Made by a program: the position numbers and the translations under genes. The notes beneath the pieces were generated by a model. The model was not told where the DNA came from, searched no databases, and saw only the letters and a program-made list of their open reading frames with translations. DNA of 64,000 nt from Salvelinus alpinus (Eukaryota; Chordata; Actinopteri; Salmoniformes; Salmonidae): positions 248,001-312,000 of the forward strand of contig NC_092110.1 in the NCBI RefSeq assembly GCF_045679555.1. The letters are read 5' to 3'. Positions 35,627-47,368 of this stretch are shown in pieces (positions within the stretch are counted from its first letter, which is position 1; the number at the start of each line of letters is the position of its first letter).

Positions 35627-35821
35627 CATCTGGTCCAGTGGGATGCGGGAGACGCGGAGTGCCTGCTGCAGCTGGTGAAGGAGCTGATCCAGCAGTACCG
35701 CCAATACCAGTGCCAGCGTCTGCGCGAGAGCTCCCGGCTGCTCTTCGAGTACGATAGCCTGCTCAAGGACCCCAACTATTGCAGGAGCATGGAGATCTAC
35801 ACTGGGCACAAGAACAGCTGG
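35627..35821 (+). CDS. babam2: babam2 exon (195 nt, 65 codons, phase 0-0)
   Basis: Acceptor cctctctctctag, donor ggtatgc. Reads [65 protein letters not shown]. The pattern CLL..VKEL.QQY..(F/Y)[10 protein letters not shown] and MEIY.G.KN.W is diagnostic for BRE/BABAM2. Phase 0 on both sides means that loss of this exon alone would keep the frame. It encodes the helical segment after the first UEV-like fold. GC content and third-position G/C are much higher than in the surrounding intron, as expected for a real exon. Confidence 0.95.
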
Positions 35822-36035
35822 GTATGCTACATGATACAGCCACATCAAAGGACATGGTTACAACCACTCAGAGTTGTGCACATTATGTGGCTCAGCATTC
35901 ATCTTCGCTTTGTTTTAAATGTTTGTATACACACACACATTATTTTTAGAAGCTTTATATTGGTTTCATCTTATGGACAGACATGAGGCTATAGTTTCTC
36001 TGATTCTCTCAAACATTTGACTCCACATCTAAACC

Positions 36036-36273
36036 TCATCCTCCCGAGTGGCGCAGCAGTCTAAGGCACTGCATCTCGGTGCTAGAGGGGTCACTCAGAC
36101 CCTGGTTCGATTACAAGCTGTATCACAACCGGCCGTGATCAGGAGTCCCATAGGGCGGCGCGCAATTGGCCTCCCGGCGCACAGTTGGCCCAGGGTTAGG
36201 GTTGGGACGGGGTAGGCCGTTATTGTAAATAAGAATTTGTTCTTAACTGACTTGCCTAGTTAAATAAAATCCT
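36036..36273 (+). mobile_element. HpaI-type tRNA-derived SINE (plus strand)
   Basis: Opens at the tRNA-like head cctcccgagtggcgcagcag and has a B box ggttcgattac near 36104. The body includes gatcaggagtcccatagggc and ends ttaaataaaat. A perfect 9-bp target duplication ATCTAAACC lies at 36027-36035 and 36274-36282. Full-length, and sense relative to babam2. It may retain an internal pol III promoter. Confidence 0.96.
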
Positions 36274-36282
36274 ATCTAAACC

Positions 36283-36839
36283 CATAGAAACTGCAGCACC
36301 TAGACAGAATGGGGACATACTCCACCAGTTCAGCTAGCTCCAGGTTAGCAAATGAACAGCAGTGAGGTGAATGTCACTGACATGCCATGTGAAAAGGTGG
36401 ATTATGCTAAGTGAGGATTCAACGCCCCAAGTTTTCCAGAGCAAGGACAAGCCATACAGTAGCTAGGTTATTTATCATCAATATGATTACTTAGTACCTG
36501 TCTTGACTGCATCAAAACAGGATAAGCTAGTTTAGCTAGCTAGGCTAATTGAGGCTGCATGCAGGCCTAACTTTTGCCACCACACAGAGGCTCTATGACT
36601 GTAGCCTATTGTCGCTTTGATGACTTACAAGCTACATACTACACCCGTGAAAAGCAAGAGCAGCAGCATAAATGATACACTTTCTCTCGCTCTTTCTCTA
36701 GCAGTCGCATTCAGGTCCTTCCAGACAAATCAGTTAAATTACACATACCCGAAACCTGTGACAATCATATCAGATCCAACCCGTGACATTATTTAGAATT
36801 CTGGATCCAGTCGGGTACAGGTGAATTTGTGGAGACGGC
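36283..36839. other. Intron sequence, no feature recognised
   Basis: Includes a CTAG-rich patch at 36525-36545. No coding similarity. Confidence 0.4.
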
Positions 36840-37411
36840 TGATCGTGGACTACAGGAGACAAGAGGGAGCATGCCCCCATCCACAACGACAGGGCTGCAG
36901 TGGAGAGGGTCAAAAGCTCCTTTGCTTGTACATCACTGAGGATCTGAAATAGTCCCACCACACTGACACCATTGTGAAGAAGGCGCAACACCTTCTACAG
37001 CCACAAACTTATACAGATGCACCATTGAGACCATTCTGTTGGGCTGCATCACCGCCTGATACGGCAACTACACCGCCTTCAACCGCATGGCTCTCCAGAG
37101 GTGGCGTCGTCAACCCAACGCATCACCTGGGGCACGCTGCCTACCCTCCAGGACATTTACAGCACTGTGTCAAAGGAAGGCCAAGAAGATAATCAAGGAC
37201 CTCAGCCACCCCACCCACAATCTGTTGACTGCTACCTTATAGCAGACAGAGACGGTACAGGTGCGTCAAAGCTGTGACAGGGAGACTGAAAAAAGCTTCT
37301 ACTGTATCTCCAGGCAATCAGACTGCCCTGCACCTTCAGTCTAATGCCCCATGTATACAGTCATTGAATGCTGGTCACCTCAGATTCAGTTTATACTGTT
37401 GTTTACTCACA

Positions 37412-37440
37412 TCTTACACCGCTGCACCACTCGGGAGCCC
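37412..37440 (-). mobile_element. HpaI-type SINE head, 29-bp fragment
   Basis: The run gctgcaccactcgggagcc is the reverse complement of the SINE head. It lies exactly between the LINE and the following Tc1 relic. Confidence 0.6.
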
Positions 37441-39107
37441 CAAGTAGTCAATAAGTATTCAACTTTTTTTTTTAATGGCAAGCCTAAATAAGTTAAAGAG
37501 TAAAAATATACTTAACAAGTCACATAATAAGTTGCATTGAATAATAGCATTTAACATGATATTTAAATGACTACCCTATCTCTGTACCCCACACATACAG
37601 ATAATTGTAAGGTCCCTCAATCCAGCAGTGAATTTGAAGCACAGATTCAATCACAAAGACCAGGGAGGTTTTCCAACGGTTCGCAACAAAGGGCACCTAT
37701 GGGTAGTTTTCAAAAATAAAAACAGACATTGAATATCCCTTTGAGCATGGTGCAGTCATTAATTACACGTTGGATGGTGTATCAATGCACCCAGTCACTA
37801 CAAAAATACATGATCCATTCCTAACTCAGTTGCCAGAGAGGAAGGAAACCGCTCAGCGATTTCACCATGAGGCCAATGGTGATTTTAAAACAGTTAGCGT
37901 TTAACGGCTGTGATGGGAGATAACTGAGGATGGATCAGCAACGTTGAAGTTACTCCACGATACTAACATAAATGAAAGAGTGAAAAGGAAGCCTGTACAG
38001 AAAAAAATATTCCAAAACATGCACCCTGTTTGCAATAAGGCAAAGTAACACTGCAAAAAATTGTGCAAATCAATGAACTTTGTCCTAATTACAAAGTGTT
38101 TTGTTTGCGGCAAATCCAACACATTACTGAGTACCACAAGCATGGTGATGACTGCATCATGTTATGGGTATGCTTGTCATTGGCAAGGACTTGGGACTTT
38201 TCGACAATAAAAAGAAACAGAACAGAGCTAAGCACAGGCAAAATGTTAGAGGAAAACCTAGATCAGTCTGCTTTTCCACAGACATTGGTAGACCGTCACC
38301 TTTCAGCAGAACAATTACATAAAACACAAGGCCAAATATACACTGGAGTTGCTTACCAAGACGACATTGAATGTTCATGTCACGATCGTCTTTAGGTGAA
38401 AGAGTGGACCAAGACGCAGCGTGATATAGATACATCTTCTATTTATTAGAGAAGATGAAACTAACACAAACTAGACAAACAACAAACGTGAAGCTACAAA
38501 ACGAAAGTGCAGACACACGCTACTAACATCAAACATAGACAATTACCCACAACCTACCTAATGCTTATGGCTGCCTAAATATGACTCTCAATCAGAGACA
38601 ACGATAGACAGCTGTCTCTAATTGAGAACCAATCCAGGCAACCATAGACTTACATAAACACCTACACTGAACACAACCCCATGAACTCTACAAAAAAAAA
38701 CTAGACAATACACACACCCTAGACTAGACAAAAAACACACAAACATCCCCCATGTCACACCCTGACCTAACTAAAATAATAAAGAAAACAAAGATAACTA
38801 AGGCCAAGGCGTGACAGTTCATGAGTGGCTTAGTTTACCGTTTTGACTCACAGCTGTAATCGCTACCAAACGTGATTCTAACATGTATTGACTCAGGGGG
38901 TTGAGTACTTAGCTAATCAAGATTTTATGATTTAATTTCCATTAATAAAAAAATACAGTTTTAATTGTTCTTCGACTTTGATATTAGAGTATTTTGGGTC
39001 GATTGTTGACCAAAAAATTACAATTTAAATCCATTTAAATCTCACTTTGTAATCTCACATAAAATGTGGAAAAGGGTAAGGGGTGTGAATACTTTATTCT
39101 CAACATA
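37441..39107 (+). pseudogene. Tc1 group C transposon, degenerate, carrying a solo LTR
   Basis: Plus-strand relic lacking a clean left terminus. It contains group C words also found at 55900-57100: tctctgtaccccacacatac, ggtttttccaac-like sequence, gttggatggtgtatcaatgc, and acctttcagcagaacaatta (the decayed QDND region). It ends near aaggggtgtgaatactttat at 39107. A solo LTR (38378-38816) interrupts it between gaatgttca and tgagtggct. No open transposase remains. Confidence 0.8.
38378..38816 (-). mobile_element. Solo LTR, second family
   Basis: 439 bp, TGTCACGATCG at one end and GGCGTGACA at the other, with 5-bp target duplications GTTCA at 38373-38377 and 38817-38821. Judged minus strand from an AATAAA word read on that strand (near 38440) and from the shared hairpin. 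Only parts match the 12906/60187 LTR family, mainly the hairpin at 38581-38633 and the termini. Confidence 0.93.
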
Positions 39108-39226
39108 GCCCATCCTAATATATCTACTACTGTACATACCATTTTCTTTCCAAATTATATACTGTCTATGCACACCATGTCTTTATATTCTTGATTTTGA
39201 CACATACCCACTCTAATATACATGTA

Positions 39227-40730
39227 CAGTTGAAGTCGGAAGTTTACATACACCTTAGCCAAATACATTTAAACTCAGTTTTTCACAATTCCTGACATTT
39301 AATCCTGGTAGAAATTCCCTGTTTTAGGTCAGTTAGGATTACCACTTGATTTTAGGAATGTGAAATGTCAGAATAATAGCAGAGAATTATTTATTTCAGC
39401 TTTTATTTCTTTCATCACATTCCCAATGGGTCAGAAGTTTACATACACTCAATTAGTATTTGGTAGCATTGCCTTTAAATTGTTTAACTTGGGTCAAACG
39501 TTTCGGGTAGCTTTCCACAAGCTTCCTACAATAAGTTGGGTGAATTTTGGCCCATTCCTCCTGACAGCTGGTGTAACTGAGTCAGGTTTGTAGGCCTCCT
39601 TGCTCCCACACGCTTTTTCAGTTCTGCCTACAAATTGTCTATGGGTTTGAGGTCAGGGCTTTGTGATGGCCACTCCAGTACCTTGACTTTGTTGTCGTTA
39701 AGCCATTTTGCCACAACTTTGGAAGTATGCTTGGGGTCATTGTCCGTTTGGAAGACCCATTTGCGACCAAGCTTTAACTTCCTGACTGATGTCTTGAGAT
39801 GTTGCTTCAATATATCCACCTAATTTTACTTCCTCATGACGCCATCTATTTTGTGAAGTGCACCAGTCCCTCCTGCAGCAAAGCACCCCCACACCATGAT
39901 GCTGCCACCCTGTGCTTCACGGTTGGGATGGTGTTCTTCAACTTGCAAGCATCTGCGTTTTTCCTCCGAACATAACGATGGTCATTATAGCCAACCAGTT
40001 CTATTTTTGTTTCATCAGACCAGAGGACATTAATCCAAAAAGTACGATCTTTGTCCCCATGTGCAGTTGCAAACCGTAGTCTGGCTTTTTTATGGACGTT
40101 TTGGAGCAGTGGCTTCTTCCTTGCTGAGCGGCCTTTCAGGTTATGTCGATATAGGACTCGTTTTACTGTGGATATAGATAATTGAGTACCCGTTTCCTCC
40201 AGCATCTTCACAGGGTCCTTTGCTGTTGTTCTGGGATTGATTTGCACTTTTCGCACCAAAGTACGTTCATCTCTAGGAGACAGAACGTGTCTGCTTCCTG
40301 AGCGGTATGACGGCTGCGTGGCTTGTGGAGTTCTACAAAAACAATCTGATGTCTTGGCTGATTTCTTTTGATTTTCCCATTGTCAAGCAAAGAGGCACTG
40401 AGTTTGAAAGTAGGCCGTGAAATACATCCACAGGTACACCTCCAATTGACTCAAATAATGTAAATTAGCCTATCAGAAGCTTCTAAAGCCATGACATCAT
40501 TTTCTGGAATTTTCCAAGCTGTTTAAAGGCACAGTCAACTTCTGGCCCACTGGAATTGTGATACAGTGAATTATAAGTGAAAATAATCTGCCTGTAAACA
40601 ATTGTTGGAAAAATGATGACCTAACCGACTTGCCAAAACTATAGGTTGTTAACAAGAAATTTGTGGAGTGGTTGAAAAACAAGTTTTAATGACTCCAACC
40701 TAAGTGTATGTAAACTTCCGACATCAACTG
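39227..40730 (-). mobile_element. Tc1 transposon, group A, full-length
   Basis: 1504 bp with matching termini cagttgaagtcggaagttta and taaacttccgacatcaactg, between TA at 39225-39226 and 40731-40732. The longest and best-kept group A copy here. Transposase on the minus strand is frameshifted. Confidence 0.96.
39628..40259 (-). pseudogene. Tc1 group A transposase (frameshifted, catalytic Glu altered)
   Basis: First part (39846-40259): VQINPRTTAKDPVKMLEETG, SISTVKRVLYRHNLKGRSAR, then the catalytic core start with VLWSDETKIELVGYNDHRYV (first Asp). A stop and frame change follow GLVHFTK. Second part (39628-39819): [17 protein letters not shown] (second Asp) and [15 protein letters not shown]. 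In the usual DLNPIE motif the third catalytic residue is Glu; here it reads DLKPID. With the frameshift, the enzyme should be dead. The element's termini remain intact. Confidence 0.9.
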
Positions 40731-40907
40731 TATCTTCTCTGGATTGTTAAGTGGACCTGTTCTTTGATTTCTTGTTTAGATTTTTAGATTATTTGTGTTA
40801 CATTTACATTCTACTGCACAGTTGGAATAAGAATACGAGTTTAGCTGCACCTGCTATAAGACCTGCATTTCTGTTATGCAACCAATAAACTTTGATTTGA
40901 CACTCCC

Positions 40908-41400
40908 CACTCATATTGCGCAACTAACTAACCTACTACTGTTATAGGACAGAATGTCTTATAGATATGCCTTGATGGAAAAGAATGAACAAAAACAGTT
41001 GCACAGCTTGGAGGATTGCAGATTAGGTTTGCCTCTGAAGGATGTGGTGAGGGTTGGTGTGGGCAACAGACAATGATTATGTTTTAGATGGCTACATCTA
41101 GGCATTTTATTATCTGCATTATACATTTGAACATCCTTTGAATTGGAACAGTTGGTAACTGCATTGATCATTTCTCGTGTTTTTTTTTTGACTAGTAAAT
41201 ATTCAGAGGCTAAATTACTCAAAATCCAATGAACCTTTAGAGTTAGATAATCGTAAAATTAACTGCATTGAACATCCAAGGAGCAAATAGATCCCTAAAA
41301 TCAGGAAATACATCTCCATCATTTGCCATAAAATAAGCATATTAAGACAAAGAAATTAGATTCAAACAGATATTCAAATCTCATTTGCAATCCACTCATC
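40908..41400. other. Intron sequence, no feature recognised
   Basis: AT-rich. No coding similarity. Confidence 0.4.
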
Positions 41401-41539
41401 TTTAGCCATCCCTAATCATTCCCATGTAGTGCTCCTTTGTTGTTTCAGTATGACCTGTGTGTGTGTGTGTTATCCTGTGCGTGTGTGTTCTCCATCTGTA
41501 CACGGTGTGATGTTCTTTTTCCTGTCTCTCGTGTTCCAG

Positions 41540-41614
41540 GCGGGGGAGTTCTCCGCTCGCTTCCTGCTCAAGCTCCCTGTGGATTTCAGCGACATCCCCA
41601 TCTATCTCCTCAAG
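41540..41614 (+). CDS. babam2: babam2 exon (75 nt, 25 codons, phase 0-0)
   Basis: Acceptor ctctcgtgttccag, donor aaggtaacc. Reads [20 protein letters not shown] followed by IYLLK, a near-invariant block of BABAM2. Joined to the previous exon it gives ...[13 protein letters not shown]..., matching the family without gaps. A short (GT)n run lies 50-90 bp upstream. The next expected exon, which in the family begins with an Asp-Val-Asn-Glu-rich segment, is not found in the remaining 22 kb, so the following intron extends beyond the window. Confidence 0.95.
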
Positions 41615-41761
41615 GTAACCAACCAACATCCCCTCCTTCATACATGTATTTGCATACACAGAAAGGAATACGAGTTTGTGCGAAGGCAAATTTTCACTGT
41701 GTCCTTTATGCATGCAGCACAGCGTATACAGGGTGTGTTCCAGATACCGAATATGAGTGTA

Positions 41762-42175
41762 TTAGGGATGGGCATGAGTACTGTAAAACTAAACATGTTA
41801 TATTGAGAGCTTGGTTAACTATCAGAAAAAATGTACGATTGAAAAATATGAATCGCAAATATTTTATGGCAAGCGCTTCTGTTTGGCTGAGGGGGGGCTG
41901 TTTCAGGCACATAGCAGGAAGTGGGCACTATCAGCATGGCGGCCAAACAGCGAGGTTTGGAAGTATTTTGATCAAACTAATGAAACTCATGTACAATGCA
42001 AACTATGCAATATCAAGCTCCCCTATCAGAGCACAACTAGCTCCATGAAAATCATATGCTTTTCAAGTACAAATACATTCTCAGAGGGGGACAAGCAGCA
42101 GCAATCTCACATCACATCTTTTGCTACTGCAAAGCGACCCTGTGACCCCACCAGAGCAGAGACGGATTCATGATT
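41762..42175 (+). pseudogene. hAT transposon BED-finger remnant
   Basis: Opens tagggatgggcatg. The plus-strand frame contains SEVWKYFDQTNETHVQCKLC followed by NIKLPYQSTTSSM, the first half of a BED zinc finger (aromatic pair, then Cys-x2-Cys). The expected His pair that should follow TSSM is lost (KIICFSS instead), so zinc binding should be impaired. A tail with KQQQSHITSFATAKRPCDP is typical of the linker in ZBED-type hAT transposases. The catalytic domain is absent. It lies 150 bp after the babam2 exon, in the intron. Confidence 0.78.
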
Positions 42176-43671
42176 GATTCTCAAAAGGCACTTGTTTTTT
42201 ATTGACTGAATATATACAGTATGGAGCAATTAGATTTGAGTTCATATTTAATTACCCAACCTACCTTTACATTGTCCTTTTGATTCCTAACATAAGGCTT
42301 CTAGAAGGTAGTGCACCTGCTGACGTTACCGCCTTTTTGAAGATTGTTCCGTGATATAATATTATCAAATTTCAATCAAATGTATTTATAAAGCCCTTCT
42401 TACATCAGCTGATGTCACAAAGGGCTGTACAGAAACCCAGCCTAAAACCCCAAACAGCAAGCAATGCAGGTGTAGAGGCACAGTGGCTAGGAAAAGCTCC
42501 CTAGAAAGGCTGAAACCTAGGAAGAAATCTAGAGAGGAACCAGGCTATGAGGGGTGGCCAGACCTCTTCTGGCTGTGCAGGGTGGAGATTATAACAGAAC
42601 ATGGCCAAGATGTTCAAATGTTCATAGATGACCAGCAGGGTCAAATAATAATAATCACAGTGGTTGTAGAGGGTGCAACAAGTCAGAACCTCAGGAGTAA
42701 ATGCCAGTTGGCTTTTCATAGCCGATCATTGAGCGTATCTCTACCGCTCCTGCTGTCTCTAGAGACTTGAAAACAGCAGGTCTGGGACAAGGTAGCACGT
42801 CTGGTGAACAGGTCGAAGTTCCATAGCCGCAGGCAGAACAGTTGAAACTGGAGCAGCAGCATGACCAGGTGGACTGGGGACAGCAAGGAGTCATCAGGCC
42901 AGGTAGTCCTGAGGCATGGTCCAAGGGCTCAGGTCCTCCGAGAGAGAGAAAGAAGGAAAGAGAATTAGAGAGAGCGTACTTAAATTCACAAAGGACACTG
43001 GATAAGACAAGATAAATACTCCAGATATAATAGACTGACCCTTGCCCCCCGACACAAACTACTGCAGCATAAATACTGGAGGCTGAGACACGAGGGGTCA
43101 GGAGACACTGTGGCCCTGTCTGACGATACCCCGGACAGGGCCAAACAGGCAGGATAAACCCCACCCACGTTGCCAAAGCACAGCCCCCACACCACGAGAG
43201 GGATATCTTCAACCATCAACTTACTATCCTGAGACAAGGCCAAGTATAGCCCAAGAATATCTCCCCCACGGCACGAACCCAAGGGGGGGCACCAACCCGG
43301 ACAGGAAGATCACATCAGTGACTCAACCCACTCAAATGACACACCCCTCCTAGGGACGTCATGGAAGAGCACCAGTAAGCCAGTGACTCAGCCCCTGTAA
43401 TAGGGTTTGAGGCAGAGAATCCCAGTGGAGAGACGGGAACTGGCCAGGCAGAGACAGCAAGGGCGGTTTGTTGCTCCAGTGCCTTTCCGTTCACCTTCAC
43501 ACTCCTGAGCCAGACTACACTCAATCATAGGTCCTACTGAAGAGATGAGTCGTCAATAAAGACTTAAATGTCGAGACAGAGTCTGCGTCGCTCACATGGA
43601 TAGGCAGACCATTTCATAAAAATTGAGCTCTATAGGAGAAAGTCCTGCCTCCAGCTGTTTGCTTCGAAATT

Positions 43672-45557
43672 CTAGGGACAGGAGGCCTGTGTCTTGTGAC
43701 CAAAGTGTAGGTATGTACAGCAGAACCATTTCGGAAAGATGGGTAGGAGCAAGCCTATGTAATGCTTGTAGGTTAGCAGTAAAACCTTGAAATCAGCCCT
43801 AGCCTTAGCCTTAACAGGAAGCCAGTGTAGAGAGGCTAGCACTGGAGTAATATGATAACATTTTGGGGTTCTAGTCAAGATTCTAGCAACCGTGTTTAGC
43901 ACTAACTGACGTTTATTTAGTGCTTTATCCGGGTAGCTGGAAAGTAGAGCATTGCAGTAGTCTAACCTAGAAGTGACAAAAGCATGGATTCATTTGTCTG
44001 CATTTTTGGACAAAGTTTCAGATTTATGCAATGTTACGTAGATGGAAAAAAGGCTGTCCTTGAAACAGTCTTGATATGTTCCTCAAAAGAGAGATCAGGG
44101 TCCAGAGTAACGCCGAGGTCCACAGTTTTATCTGAGACGACTGTACAACCATCAAGATTAATTGTCAGATTCAACAGAAGATCTCTTTGTTTCTTGGGAC
44201 CTAGAACTAGCATCTCTGTTTTGTCAGAGTTTAAAAGTAGAACATTTGCCGCTATCCACTTCCTTATGTCTGAAACACAGGCTTCCAGGGAGGGCAATTT
44301 TGGGGCTTCAGCATGTTTCATCGAAATGTACAGATGTGTGTCGTCCGCAAAGCAGTGAAACTTAACATTATGTTCCCGAATGACATCACCAAGAGGTAAA
44401 ATATATATTGAAAACAATAGTGGTCCTTAAACAGAGTCTTGAGAAACACCGAAATTCACAGTTGATTTGTCAGAGAACAAACCATCTACTGAGACGAACT
44501 GATATCTTTCCGACAGATAAGATCTAAACCAGGCAAAAACTTTGTAGACCAATTAGGGTTTCCAATCTCTCCAAAAGAATGTGATGATGTATAGTAAAAG
44601 CAGCACTAAGGTCTAGGAGCACGAGGACAGATGCAGAGCCTCGGTCTGACGCCATTAAAAGGTTATTTACCACCTTCACAAGTGCAGTCTCAGTGCTATG
44701 ATCGGGTCTAAAACCAGACTGGAACGTTTCATATACATTGTTTGTCTTCAAGAAGGCAGAGTGAGTTGCTGCTTAACAGCTTTTTCAAAAAGTTTTGAGA
44801 GGAATGGGAGATTCAATATAGGCTTATTCGTTTTTTATATTTTCTGGGTCAAGGTTTGTCTTTTTCAAGAGATGCTTTATTTTTGCCACTTTTAGTGAGT
44901 TTGGTACACATCCGATGGATAGAGAGCCGTTTATTATGTTCAACATAGCAGGGCAAAGCACAGGAAGCAGCTCTTTCAGTAGTTTAGTTGGAATAGGGTC
45001 CACTATGCAGCTTGAAGGTTTAGAGGCCATAAGTATTTTCATCAATGTGTCAAGAGATATAGTACTAAAGAACTTGAGTGTCTCCCTTGATCCTAGGTCC
45101 TGGCAGAGTTGTGCAGACTCAGGACAACTGAGCTTTGGAGGAATACGCAGATTTAAAGAAGAGTCCATAATTTGCAATTTGCTTTATAATGATCATGATC
45201 TTTTCGTCAAAGAAGTTTATGAATTTATCACTGCTGAAGCGAAAGCCATCCTCTCTTGGGGAAATGCTGCTTTTTAGTTAGCTTTGCAACAGTTTAAAAA
45301 ATACATTTTGGATTGTTCTTATTTTCCTCAACTAAGTTGGAAAAATAGGATGATCGAGCAGCAGTGAGAGCTCTTCGATATTGCACGGTACTGTCTTTCC
45401 AAGCTAGTCGGAAGACTTCCAGTTTGGTGTGGTGCCATTTCCGTTCCAATTTTCTGGAAGCTTGCTTCAGAGCTCGGGTATCTTCTGTATAGCAGTGAGC
45501 TAGTTTCTCATGACAAATGGTTTTTAGGGGTGTGACTGCATCTAGGGTATTACGCAA
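43672..45557 (-). pseudogene. LINE copy 2 reverse transcriptase (several breaks)
   Basis: Pieces in order on the minus strand: TVQYRRALTAARSSYFSNLV (45294-45557); SLNLRIPPKLSCPESAQLCQ and VDPIPTKLLKELLPVLCPAM (44824-45177); [20 protein letters not shown] with [20 protein letters not shown] (44524-44751); [20 protein letters not shown] (44034-44417), the RT catalytic box with FADD; LHWLPVKAKARADFKVLLLT (43672-43902). The AAFDTIDHH block of copy 1 is AAFTIHHH here, losing the catalytic Asp of motif A. Clearly inactive. Confidence 0.9.
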
Positions 45558-45670
45558 GGTTAAATTGAGTTCCTCAGTTCGGTGGTTAACTGATTTTTGT
45601 ACTCTGACGTCCTTGGGCAGGTGGAGGGAGTCTGGAAGGGCATCTAGGAATCTTTGTGTTGTACGAGAAT

Positions 45671-46429
45671 TTATTGCACGGCTTTTGATGATCCTTGGTT
45701 AAGGTCTGAGCAGATGATTTGTTGCGGTTGCAAATGTAATAAAATGGTGGTCCAATAGTCCAGGATTATGAGATATAACATTAAGCTCCACAAAATGTTA
45801 TTCCACGGGACAAAACTAGGTCCAGAGACATGTTGGACAAAACCCACTGAGTTGATGATGGCTCCGAAAGCCTTTTGGAGTGGGTGAATATTAAAGTCAC
45901 CAAAATGTTGAATATTATCTGCCATGACTACAAGGTCCGATAGGAATTCAGGGAACTCAATTAGGAATGCTGTATATGGCCCAGAAGGCTAGCTATAAAA
46001 AGTAATTAAGTAAGCTGCATAGATTTCATGACTAGAAGCTCAAAAGACAAAAACGCAGTCGTTATTTTCTAATTTTTTTAATTTGCTATTGTAAATGTTA
46101 GCGACACTTCTGCCTTTGCGGGATGCGTGGGGGATATGGTCACTATTGTAACCAGGAGGTGAGGCCTCATTTAACACAGTAAATTCATCATGCTTAAGCC
46201 ATGTTTCAGCCGGGCCAATCACATCAAGATTATGATCAGTGATTAGTTCATTGACTGTAACTGCCTTGGAAGTGAGGGATCTAACATTAAGTAGCCCTAT
46301 TATGAGATGGGAGATATCACAATCTCTTTCAATAATGACAGCAATCTCACTGGAATAAAGACCTCCTCCATTCCTAAGGCGAATACCACCATGTTTAGTT
46401 TTGCCCAACCTAGATCGAGGCACAGACAT
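45671..46429 (-). pseudogene. LINE copy 2 AP-endonuclease (broken)
   Basis: 46040-46429 keeps the N-terminal half: SHLIIGLLNVRSLTSKAVTV and DLDVIG-type GPAETWLKHDEFTVLN. 45671-45925 keeps HFGDFNIHPLQKAFGAIINS. The TVYRPPG segment is deleted (about 45985-46000), and the SDHHF block is altered. Catalytic blocks are split over frames. Compare the intact copy at 22869-23909. Confidence 0.88.
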
Positions 46430-46689
46430 GGTATCAATGGGGATAGCTGAGCTGACTACACTGACTGTGCTAGTGGCAGACTCCCACTAAGCCTGGCCTG
46501 CATCCTATCTCATTGTGGTGCTAGGGGAGTTAGAGCCCTATGTTCATAGATAAGATGAGAGCACCCCTCCAGCTAGGATGGAGTCCGTCACTCCTCAACA
46601 GGCCTGGCTTGGTCCTGTTTGTGGGTGAGTCCCAGAAAGAAGGCCAATTATCTACAATTCTATCTTTTGGGAGGGGCAGAAAACATTTT

Positions 46690-47368
46690 TCAACCAGCGA
46701 TTGAGTTGTGAGACTCTGCAGAGCTCATCACTCCCCCTAACTGGGAGGTGGCCAGAGACAATTGATGCCGACACATCTTTCTAGCTGATTTACACGCTGA
46801 AGCTATGTTACGCTTGGTGACCTCTGACTGTTTCATCCTAACATCGTTGGTGCCGACGTGGATAACAATATCTCTATACTCTCTACGCTCGCCAGTTTTA
46901 GCCTTAACCAGCACCATCTTCAGATTAGCCTTAACGTCGGTAGCCCTGCCCCCTGGTAAACAGTGTATGATCGCTGGATGATTCTTTTAAAGTCTAGTAC
47001 TGCGGGTTTGTGGTCGCCAATGACTAGGGTTTTCAATTTGTCAGAGCTAATGGTGGGAGGCTTCGGCGTCTCTGACCCCGTAACGGTTAGGAGGAGGACA
47101 CCAGAGAAGGCTCTGCCTCTGACTCCGACCTGTTACTTAATGGGGAGAACTGTTTGAAAGTTTATGTCGGCTGAATGAGCGACACCGGTTGAGCATTCCT
47201 ACAGCATTTCCCTCCAGAAGCCATGAGAAAGTTGTCCGGCTGCGGGGACTGTGCGAGGGGATTTATACTACCATCTGTACTTACTGGTGGCACAGACGCT
47301 GTTTCATCCTTTCCTACACTTAAATTACCCTTGCTTAACGATTGCGTCTGAAGCTGGGCTTGCAGCAC
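46690..47368 (-). pseudogene. LINE copy 2 ORF1 relic with SGNH-like block
   Basis: 46690-46917 contains YRDIVIHVGTNDVRMKQSEV, and 47162-47368 contains MLQAQLQTQSLSKGNLSVGK with a Ser/Thr/Pro-rich stretch. The same protein as in copy 1 and broken independently, which supports a genuine ORF1 with a GTND esterase-like block. Confidence 0.75.

Larger units (their letters stand above)
36840..40907 (+). mobile_element. Non-LTR retrotransposon, 3' part, interrupted twice
   Basis: Plus-strand LINE in three pieces: 36840-37411 (RT C-terminal coding relics such as VDYRRQEG, TIVKKAQHLLQPQTYTDAPL and the decayed TLPTLQDIYS region), 39108-39224 and 40733-40907 (3' untranslated region, ending accaataaactttgatttg). 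The gaps are filled by a Tc1 relic (37440-39107) and a full-length Tc1 (39227-40730). The pieces join in the expected order and orientation. Same general LINE type as 16069-17480. Confidence 0.7.

Noticed and set aside
35597-35848. 83-codon minus-strand frame across the second babam2 exon
   Set aside because: Antisense shadow of a GC-rich exon.
41437-42048. 203-codon plus-strand frame overlapping the third babam2 exon
   Set aside because: It reads the exon in the wrong phase. The conserved [17 protein letters not shown] product is in another frame with proper splice sites.
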